Positions 57,895 through 64,000 of a DNA stretch of 64,000 nucleotides are shown here, piece by piece. Every line of letters starts with the position of its first letter. Within the stretch, counting starts at the first letter, position 1. The stretch comes from an uncultured Caulobacterales bacterium. Lineage in GTDB: Bacteria > Pseudomonadota > Alphaproteobacteria > Caulobacterales > Maricaulaceae. Location of the stretch: positions 124,001 to 188,000 of the forward strand of contig CALFUN010000017.1 in NCBI GenBank assembly GCA_937929915.1. The letters are read 5' to 3'. Below the pieces are notes generated by a model. That model made no database searches. It was not told the origin of the DNA and saw nothing but the letters and a program-made list of their open reading frames with translations. The translations under genes and the position numbers were made by a program.

Positions 57895-59481
57895 ATGCTG
57901 ACCTCTAAAGTTAATCCCGACAGCCAAGCTTTTCGCGACAATGCCGCGGCCATGCAAGCCTTAGTCGATGATTTACGCGCCAAGGTTAAAAAGATTTCTG
58001 AAGGCGGCTCACAGCGTGCGCGCGATAAGCATTTATCCCGCGGCAAACTCCTACCGCGTGAACGTGTCGAGCGCCTGCTTGACCCTGGAACACCGTTTCT
58101 AGAACTCTCGCAGATGGCCGCTTACGGCATGTATGATGATGCCGTACCGAGCGCTGGTATTATCACAGGCATTGGCCGTGTCGCTGGCCGCGAGGTTATG
58201 ATTATCTGTAATGATGCCACAGTTAAAGGCGGCACATACTTCCCGATGACTTGCAAAAAACAAGGTCGGGCGCAGGAAATTGCCGCGAAAAATCACCTCC
58301 CTTGCATTTACCTTGTTGATAGCGGCGGCGCGAACCTGCCGCGCCAAGCCGAGGTCTTTCCAGATAAAGACCATTTTGGCCGCGCCTTTTACAATCAAGC
58401 GAATATGAGCGCGCAAGGCATTGCTCAAATCGCGGTTGTCATGGGCAGTTGCACGGCGGGCGGCGCTTATGTGCCTGCGATGGCGGACGAATCTATCATT
58501 GTCGCCAATCAAGGCACGATTTTCCTTGCAGGGCCACCGCTTGTCAAAGCTGCGACAGGTGAAGATATTGATGCCGAAAGCCTTGGCGGCGGGGCGCTTC
58601 ATGCCAAAACCTCTGGTGTTGTCGACCATTTAGCGAGTAATGACGCCCATGCTTTGCAAATGGCACGCAAGGCTGTGGCCACACTCGGCACGTCTAAACT
58701 GGCTTACCAGCCAGAGACAGACATCGATCCGCCCGCCTATGATATTGACGAGCTTGCCGGCATTGTCCCAACGGATTTGCGCCAGCCTTATGATTGCCGC
58801 GAAATTATTGCGCGCATCACAGATGGCTCTCGCTTTACCGAATTCAAGAAAAATTACGGCGAAACACTCGTCTGCGGTTTTGCCAATATTCACGGCTATC
58901 GCGTCGGAATATTAGGCAATAATGGCGTGCTATTCTCACAAAGCGCATTAAAGGGCGCACATTTTGTAGAGCTATGTTCACAACGCAATATCCCGCTTAT
59001 ATTCTTACAAAACATCACAGGCTTTATGGTGGGTTCAAAAGCCGAAGCGGGCGGCATAGCCAAAGACGGAGCCAAAATGGTTCATGCTGTGGCTTGCACA
59101 AAAGTCCCGAAATTCACCATCATCGTCGGCGGCTCTTACGGTGCAGGCAATTATGGTATGTGCGGGCGTGCCTATGATCCAAACCTATTATTCATGTGGC
59201 CCAATGCGCGTATCTCTGTCATGGGCGGAGAACAAGCCGCAAGCGTTTTGGCAACAGTTACTAAAGATAATGATAAATGGGATGCTGACCAGCTAGACGC
59301 GTTCAAAACTCCTATTCGCGATAAATACGAAACTGAAGGCCATCCTTATTACGCCAGTGCGCGGCTTTGGGATGATGGCATCATTGCCCCAGAAGATACG
59401 CGCCGCGTGCTAGGCCTTGGCCTCGCTATGGCTGCCAATGCGCCGATGAAAGAGTCAAAATTTGGCGTGTTTAGGATGTGA
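57895..59481 (+). CDS. mccB: 3-methylcrotonyl-CoA carboxylase carboxyltransferase subunit
   Basis: This 528-residue carboxyltransferase (beta) subunit of an acyl-CoA carboxylase transfers CO2 from biotin to methylcrotonyl-CoA. Signatures include [41 protein letters not shown], the oxyanion [13 protein letters not shown] region and [18 protein letters not shown]. The gene starts a five-gene plus-strand unit. Geranyl-CoA carboxylase is an alternative family member, but ivd beside it supports leucine. Confidence 0.9.
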   Translation: MLTSKVNPDSQAFRDNAAAMQALVDDLRAKVKKISEGGSQRARDKHLSRGKLLPRERVERLLDPGTPFLELSQMAAYGMYDDAVPSAGIITGIGRVAGREVMIICNDATVKGGTYFPMTCKKQGRAQEIAAKNHLPCIYLVDSGGANLPRQAEVFPDKDHFGRAFYNQANMSAQGIAQIAVVMGSCTAGGAYVPAMADESIIVANQGTIFLAGPPLVKAATGEDIDAESLGGGALHAKTSGVVDHLASNDAHALQMARKAVATLGTSKLAYQPETDIDPPAYDIDELAGIVPTDLRQPYDCREIIARITDGSRFTEFKKNYGETLVCGFANIHGYRVGILGNNGVLFSQSALKGAHFVELCSQRNIPLIFLQNITGFMVGSKAEAGGIAKDGAKMVHAVACTKVPKFTIIVGGSYGAGNYGMCGRAYDPNLLFMWPNARISVMGGEQAASVLATVTKDNDKWDADQLDAFKTPIRDKYETEGHPYYASARLWDDGIIAPEDTRRVLGLGLAMAANAPMKESKFGVFRM

Positions 59482-59511
59482 TTTCATATGGGTTATTCAA
59501 CATATATGAAA
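59482..59511. promoter_or_regulatory. 8-bp inverted repeat in the mccB-mccA gap
   Basis: TTTCATAT (59482-59489) and ATATGAAA (59504-59511) are perfect inverse repeats in the 95-bp mccB-mccA gap. No U-tract follows, so a terminator is unlikely. An operator or RNA hairpin is possible. Confidence 0.25.
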
Positions 59512-59576
59512 CCCGCTAACCAAAGCGACACCGCCGCGTATATAAGTCTATATTAAAGCCGTAAAATTGAGAACGA

Positions 59577-61622
59577 ATGTCTAAAACGAGTCAGAAAATC
59601 ACAAAAATCCTCATCGCCAATCGCGGGGAAATTGCGTGCCGCGTTATTAAGACCGCGCGCAAAATGGGCCTAGAGACTGTTGCGGTATATTCCGATGCTG
59701 ACCGCAAGGCTTTACATGTCAGACTGGCAGATGAGGCCGTGCATATCGGCGCTTCTCCAGCGGTTGAAAGCTATCTTGTGATTGATAAAATCATCAAGGC
59801 CGCCAAAGATACAGGCGCAGATGCCGTGCATCCTGGGTATGGGTTTCTATCTGAAAATCCTGACTTTGTCCGTGCGTGCCAAAAAGCCAAAATTACATTT
59901 ATTGGCCCCTCACCCGAAAGTATGGAAGCTATGGGGCTTAAAGACGCGGCCAAAAAGCTTATGGACGCGGCAGGGGTTCCGACCACGCCAGGTTATCACG
60001 GCGAAGACCAAAGCCCGAAACTCCTGCGCGCAAAGGCTGGCATGATTGGCTACCCTGTCCTTATCAAAGCGGTGGCGGGCGGCGGCGGCAAGGGCATGCG
60101 CAAGGTCGATACGGATTCAGATTTCGACGCAGCTCTAGCGTCTTGTCAGCGCGAAGCCAAATCTAGTTTTGGCAATGACCAAGTCTTGATTGAAAAATAC
60201 ATTACCTCCCCGCGCCATATCGAAGTGCAAGTCTTTGGCGACATCCACGGCAATGTCGTTCATATGTTTGAGCGCGATTGCTCCCTTCAACGTCGCCACC
60301 AAAAAGTTATCGAAGAAGCCCCTGCCCCTGGCATGACCGATAGCGTTCGCAAAGCTATGACGGACGCTGCGATGAATGCGGCCAAAGCCGTGAATTATGT
60401 CGGGGCTGGCACGGTCGAATTTATCGTCGACGGGTCAGGCAAGCTGCGCACAGACGGGTTCTGGTTCATGGAAATGAATACGCGCCTGCAAGTCGAACAT
60501 CCCGTAACGGAGATGATTACAGGACTTGATTTGGTCGAGCTGCAAATCCGTATTGCTCAAGGCGAGAATCTCCCTGCGCAAAAAGACATCAAAATGGAAG
60601 GCCACGCCGTTGAGGCAAGACTATATGCGGAAGATCCCGCCAATGACTTTTTGCCAAGCATCGGAAAGGTACGGCATTTTGATGACGAGTCGTGGACAAG
60701 CGGTACTGAGATTTACCGTATAGATACGGGCATAGAACAAGGCGAGAAAGTTTCTATCCATTATGACCCCATGATCGCAAAATTGGTGACATTTGCCGAT
60801 GATCGCGAAGACGCTATAGATAATCTCATCGACCTTATTGACGCCGCTGAAGTCTGCGGAGATAGCTTGAATGGGTTGAAAACAAATAGCGGGTTTTTGC
60901 GCCGTTGTTTATCTCATCCTGATTTCCAAGATGCCAAAATCAACACGCATTTCATCCCCGCAAATCATGATACTTTATTGCCAGAAACAGGTGAGCTAAG
61001 AGACGAGCTATATGCGATGGCAGGCTTATATATGGAACAGCTCTCTCGGCACGCAGAAAACACGCCTTTTGGAGATACAAATGGTTGGCGGTTAAATATG
61101 CCTAAGACTGAAACCCATTTTTTCGAAGGCCTAGATGGCCCAGTCAAAGTCCGTATAGGCAAGAAAACGAATAGAAGCATTGCCGTTTATGTAGATCATA
61201 TGGACAGAGATACATCAAAGCTTTATGTCTTTGATCTTGATGCTGAAAATGAAGATCTGCCTAATGAAAAAGTCTGGAACAGCTATAGAGCTTGGGCATT
61301 CAAAAAACTCCAAGACCATATTAGCATCACCCGTCATTCAGAATTTTATATGGTGCCTCTGCCCTCACATGAAGATACCGCAAAAGCCTCTTCCAACGCC
61401 CTAATTGCGCCCATGCCTGGCAAAATTATTGCCGTTAACACCAAGGCTGGCGATGCGGTCAAAGCGGGCGAGCCGCTTATCGTTATGGAAGCAATGAAGA
61501 TGGAAATGAGCCTAGAGGCGCCGCGCGACGGCGTGGTGGCGCAGATTAACGCAGATATAAATGCCCTTGTCGCCGATGGCGATAGTCTTCTGACACTTGA
61601 AGATATAAAACAGGATAAATAA
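59577..61622 (+). CDS. mccA: Methylcrotonyl-CoA carboxylase biotin-carboxylase/BCCP subunit
   Basis: This 681-residue alpha subunit has an N-terminal biotin carboxylase (KILIANRGEIACRVIKTARK, the Gly-rich ATP loop AVAGGGGKGMRKV, EMNTRLQVEHPVTE) in about residues 1-455. A BT-like middle follows, and a C-terminal biotinyl domain has the biotin Lys in VMEAMKMEMSLE. It carboxylates enzyme-bound biotin and pairs with MccB. The gene is separated from mccB by 95 bp and its stop is adjacent to the ivd start. Confidence 0.93.
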   Translation: MSKTSQKITKILIANRGEIACRVIKTARKMGLETVAVYSDADRKALHVRLADEAVHIGASPAVESYLVIDKIIKAAKDTGADAVHPGYGFLSENPDFVRACQKAKITFIGPSPESMEAMGLKDAAKKLMDAAGVPTTPGYHGEDQSPKLLRAKAGMIGYPVLIKAVAGGGGKGMRKVDTDSDFDAALASCQREAKSSFGNDQVLIEKYITSPRHIEVQVFGDIHGNVVHMFERDCSLQRRHQKVIEEAPAPGMTDSVRKAMTDAAMNAAKAVNYVGAGTVEFIVDGSGKLRTDGFWFMEMNTRLQVEHPVTEMITGLDLVELQIRIAQGENLPAQKDIKMEGHAVEARLYAEDPANDFLPSIGKVRHFDDESWTSGTEIYRIDTGIEQGEKVSIHYDPMIAKLVTFADDREDAIDNLIDLIDAAEVCGDSLNGLKTNSGFLRRCLSHPDFQDAKINTHFIPANHDTLLPETGELRDELYAMAGLYMEQLSRHAENTPFGDTNGWRLNMPKTETHFFEGLDGPVKVRIGKKTNRSIAVYVDHMDRDTSKLYVFDLDAENEDLPNEKVWNSYRAWAFKKLQDHISITRHSEFYMVPLPSHEDTAKASSNALIAPMPGKIIAVNTKAGDAVKAGEPLIVMEAMKMEMSLEAPRDGVVAQINADINALVADGDSLLTLEDIKQDK

Positions 61623-62792
61623 ATGACCACGACATACCCGACCTTGCAATTTGGCCTTTCCGAAGAAGCGGCGATGATCCGCGATAGTGTGCATCAATTC
61701 GCCCAAGCCGAAATTGCCCCGCGTGCCGCGCAGATTGACGAAACCAATCAATTTCCACGTGATCTATGGCCCAAAATGGGCGCGCTTGGCCTGCACGGCA
61801 TCACTGTAGGCGAAGAAGATGGCGGCACAGGCTTGGGGTATCTGGAACATATAATCGCAGTTGAGGAAGTCAGCCGCGCATCGGCCTCTGTTGGTCTGTC
61901 ATATGGCGCACATTCCAATTTATGTATCAACCAAATTCGCCGTTGGGGAAATTCTGAGCAAAAAGCGCAACACCTACCTAAGCTTATCAGCGGCGAACAT
62001 CTCGGCTCGCTGGCTATGTCTGAACCCGGCGCTGGCTCTGATGTGGTCAGTATGCGGCTCAAAGCTGATAAAGCTCAAGGCGGTTATTTGCTTAATGGCA
62101 ATAAAATGTGGATTACCAACGCCCCGACAGCCGATACATTATTGGTCTATGCTAAGACCGATCCTAATGGCGGCTCCAAAGGTATTACGGCGTTTTTAAT
62201 CACGCCTGATATGGACGGATTTTCAACAGCGCAAAAGCTCGACAAGCTTGGTATGCGCGGCTCTGATACGTGCGAACTTGTTTTCGAAGATTGCTTTGTC
62301 TCTGACGAAAATGTTGTCGGCGAAATCGGACAAGGTGCAGAAATTCTTATGAGCGGGCTGGATTATGAACGTGTTGTCCTCTCGGGTATTTCTGTCGGTA
62401 TTATGCAGGCTGTGATGGATGTTATCTTGCCTTATGTGCATGAGCGCAAACAATTTGGAAAATCTATTGGCCAGTTCCAGCTTATGCAAGGCAAGATCGC
62501 GGATATGTATGTAGCGCTGTCAACCGCGCGGGCCTATAGCTATGCGGTCGCAAGTGCTTGTGACCGCGGGGAAACCACTCGTAAAGACGCGGCAGGTTGT
62601 ATCTTATATGCAGCTGAAAAAGCCACGCAAGTCGCGCTTGAAGGCATCCAGATTCTAGGCGGTAATGGCTATATTAATGAATATCCAACGGGTAGATTAC
62701 TGCGCGATGCCAAGTTGATGGAAATCGGTGCGGGTACATCGGAAATTCGCCGCTGGCTTATTGGCCGCGAGCTATTCGGAGAGACAGCCTAA
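61623..62792 (+). CDS. ivd: Isovaleryl-CoA dehydrogenase
   Basis: This 389-residue acyl-CoA dehydrogenase oxidises isovaleryl-CoA to methylcrotonyl-CoA using FAD and ETF. Features are [47 protein letters not shown], then [11 protein letters not shown]. The Glu of DYER is at the position of the IVD base. The C-terminal [14 protein letters not shown] lacks the Glu that other acyl-CoA dehydrogenases have there. It starts 1 nt after the mccA stop. Confidence 0.93.
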   Translation: MTTTYPTLQFGLSEEAAMIRDSVHQFAQAEIAPRAAQIDETNQFPRDLWPKMGALGLHGITVGEEDGGTGLGYLEHIIAVEEVSRASASVGLSYGAHSNLCINQIRRWGNSEQKAQHLPKLISGEHLGSLAMSEPGAGSDVVSMRLKADKAQGGYLLNGNKMWITNAPTADTLLVYAKTDPNGGSKGITAFLITPDMDGFSTAQKLDKLGMRGSDTCELVFEDCFVSDENVVGEIGQGAEILMSGLDYERVVLSGISVGIMQAVMDVILPYVHERKQFGKSIGQFQLMQGKIADMYVALSTARAYSYAVASACDRGETTRKDAAGCILYAAEKATQVALEGIQILGGNGYINEYPTGRLLRDAKLMEIGAGTSEIRRWLIGRELFGETA

Positions 62793-63265
62793 TGCCAATT
62801 ATAGACGCACAAGGTGGTAAATGGTTTGATGAGTTGGACGTGGGCCAAATCTACCGTCATGCCATTCGCCGTACGGTGACTGAAACTGATAATGTCATGT
62901 TCACCACAATGACGCATAACCCCGCACAGCTACATTTAGATGCGCATTATTGCGCAACAGAAACAGAATTTGGCAAACCTCTAATTAACAGCTATTTCAC
63001 CCTTGCTTTAATTGTCGGCATATCGGTTGGCGACACCACCCTTGGTACAGCGGTTGCTAATCTATCGACTGATAAAGTACGTTTTCCAAAGCCCTTATTT
63101 GCAGGTGATACAATTCACTGTGAAACCGAAGTCATAGCATTGCGCGAGAGCAAGTCGCGCCCAACCCAAGGTATTGTTACCTTTGAACATCGCGGCTTTA
63201 ACCAAAATGACGAGCTGATTTGCATATTACAGCGCAGTGGTTTGCAACATAAAAAACCGCGCTAG
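62792..63265 (+). CDS. MaoC-family hydratase of the leucine cluster
   Basis: This 157-residue hotdog hydratase has FTTMTHNPAQLHLDAHY near residue 37-53, TEFGKPLINSYFTLAL, VGDTTLGTAVAN and ESKSRPTQGIVTFEHRGFN. The canonical R-hydratase Asp (D-x-N-P) is replaced by Thr, as in the MaoC proteins of actinobacterial leucine loci, while His and Asn-Pro remain. I infer methylglutaconyl-CoA hydratase, or itaconyl-CoA hydratase, function. The ATG overlaps the ivd stop by one base. Confidence 0.8.
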   Translation: MPIIDAQGGKWFDELDVGQIYRHAIRRTVTETDNVMFTTMTHNPAQLHLDAHYCATETEFGKPLINSYFTLALIVGISVGDTTLGTAVANLSTDKVRFPKPLFAGDTIHCETEVIALRESKSRPTQGIVTFEHRGFNQNDELICILQRSGLQHKKPR

Positions 63266-63280
63266 GGCAAGCCTCTTGCC
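63266..63280 (+). terminator. Possible terminator after the leucine cluster
   Basis: A 6-bp stem GGCAAG/CTTGCC (63266-63271 and 63275-63280) has a 3-nt loop and starts right after the MaoC gene stop. It is followed by the A/T stretch TATTTAAT. The stem is short and the U-tract weak. Confidence 0.4.
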
Positions 63281-63327
63281 TATTTAATCCGCGCATCTAT
63301 AAGGCGGCATGACCTCTGGAGAGCCAC

Positions 63328-64000
63328 ATGCAAGCGGTTGATGGAAACCGTTTTGCCGCATTTCGTCATCGCAGCTTTGCGCGTTATTTCACAGCGCGTT
63401 TCTGCACAGCCTTTGCGACGCAGATTATATCTGTCGCTGTTGGCTGGCAAATTTATGACCAAACCCAAAATGCCGCCTTACTTGGCTGGATCGGACTTGT
63501 TCAATTCTTGCCTGCCCTTTTACTGGTGATTGTCACAGGTATGGCCGCAGATAAGCTTGGTCGGCGCTTTGTCATGGGCACTTCTATATTGTTTGAGATG
63601 GTTTGCGCGCTAACGATATTATGGCTGGCTTTAAGCGGGAAGTTTACTCCGATTTTCGTCCTCAGCACATTAACGATTTTTGGCGTCGCCCGCGCTTTTC
63701 ATACGCCCGCTTCAACATCGCTTGTCGTCAATATCGTCCCGCAAGACGACTTCGCCAACGCGATTGGTTGGAGTACATCATCATGGCAACTGGCTTCCGT
63801 TTTTGGTCCCGTGGCAGGCGGATTGCTCTATGGCATATCTGGCCCATTCGCATATGCGGTAGCCGCAGGGATTTATGCCTTTGCCGCTTTTTGCATTTTC
63901 TCAATCGCTAAACCCGCACAAACCATCCGCGCAATGCAGACAAATTTTAAAACATTAACAGGCGGATTTCGGTATATTTGGAAAGAGAAGATTATCCTTG
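63328..64000 (+). CDS. MFS transporter, EntS-like exporter, partial (3' end off window)
   Basis: About 224 residues are visible. The protein starts at ATG 63328, preceded by GGAGAG 6 nt upstream. Hydrophobic helices carry the EntS/MFS-3-like motifs FATQIISVAVGWQIYDQTQN, LPALLLVIVTGMAADKLGRR (the A motif GMAADKLGRR), the B-like stretch TIFGVARAFHTPAST and SWQLASVFGPVAGG. The family includes siderophore and drug exporters. The substrate is unknown. It follows the MaoC gene after 62 bp and may be independent of it. Confidence 0.85.
   Translation, partial: MQAVDGNRFAAFRHRSFARYFTARFCTAFATQIISVAVGWQIYDQTQNAALLGWIGLVQFLPALLLVIVTGMAADKLGRRFVMGTSILFEMVCALTILWLALSGKFTPIFVLSTLTIFGVARAFHTPASTSLVVNIVPQDDFANAIGWSTSSWQLASVFGPVAGGLLYGISGPFAYAVAAGIYAFAAFCIFSIAKPAQTIRAMQTNFKTLTGGFRYIWKEKIIL

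Noticed and set aside
59482-59511. Terminator between mccB and mccA
   Set aside because: The stem is A/T rich and not followed by a U-tract, so it is listed only as an inverted repeat.
1-64000. CRISPR array, prophage or rRNA operon
   Set aside because: No regularly spaced repeats, phage structural genes or rRNA-like sequence were seen in the window.

Overview
The window looks like a chromosome segment of a moderate-GC (roughly mid-40s percent) marine-type alphaproteobacterium, plausibly Hyphomonadales/Maricaulales. I infer this from the rlpA-dacC-tmk-holB-tatD-MBL housekeeping run, a TadG-like pilus protein, KpsF/KdsB-type sugar genes, the LeuDH family, TonB-dependent uptake and a large aerobic catabolic repertoire. 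The genus is not certain.

Layout: 1-5962 holds a fatty-acyl-AMP ligase cut by the left edge, leucine dehydrogenase, a divergent CobT-like enzyme, a periplasmic retropepsin-like protease, a TauE/SafE transporter and dusA. 6334-8704 is a translationally coupled kdsD-kdsB-histidine phosphatase operon. 8754-15869 carries a TadG-like protein and the housekeeping run. A tRNA-Ser(UGA) at 16142-16231 is followed by a Cys-rich Sel1-repeat lipoprotein and three adjacent gene remnants (an XRE-type HTH regulator, KDPG aldolase, an SDR), which look like a collapsed accessory region.

18199-36000 is an aromatic catabolism locus. It has a homoprotocatechuate-type meta pathway (LigAB-type ring cleavage, HpaE, HpaF, HpaG-like, HpaH, HpaI, Sad). 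An upper module has a Rieske oxygenase, its flavin reductase, an aldehyde dehydrogenase, an AAHS transporter and a TonB receptor. Regulators are MarR, LuxR and AraC types. A palindrome with core TAACATGTTA recurs at three promoters or starts of the locus. Next come a lipoprotein-type PQQ quinohemoprotein alcohol dehydrogenase, an iron alcohol dehydrogenase and the glutathione-dependent formaldehyde pair adhC/fghA. Together these suggest oxidation of a methoxylated phenylethanol or phenylacetate (for example homovanillyl alcohol or homovanillate) to homoprotocatechuate, with formaldehyde disposal. The substrate is inference. Between the two alcohol dehydrogenase genes sits an intact 2212-bp IS1595-family element with 25-bp inverted repeats, an 8-bp target duplication, a passenger membrane-protein gene and a small AT-hook-like ORF.

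45560-63265 is dominated by branched-chain catabolism: a fused E1 and an E2 of a 2-oxoacid dehydrogenase with an Lrp regulator, then ivd, mccA, mccB, MaoC, a CitE-type lyase, scoAB, thiolase and TetR. This gene set matches the M. tuberculosis Rv2498c-Rv2506 leucine locus and implies an R-specific HMG-CoA route. Between the two blocks lies a 1080-residue protein that joins a cobalamin/4Fe-4S reductive dehalogenase to an FMN/FAD-NAD(P)H-2Fe-2S reductase, an apparently self-sufficient cytoplasmic reductive dehalogenase, next to a lipoate-ligase-like gene. An MFS transporter runs off the right edge.
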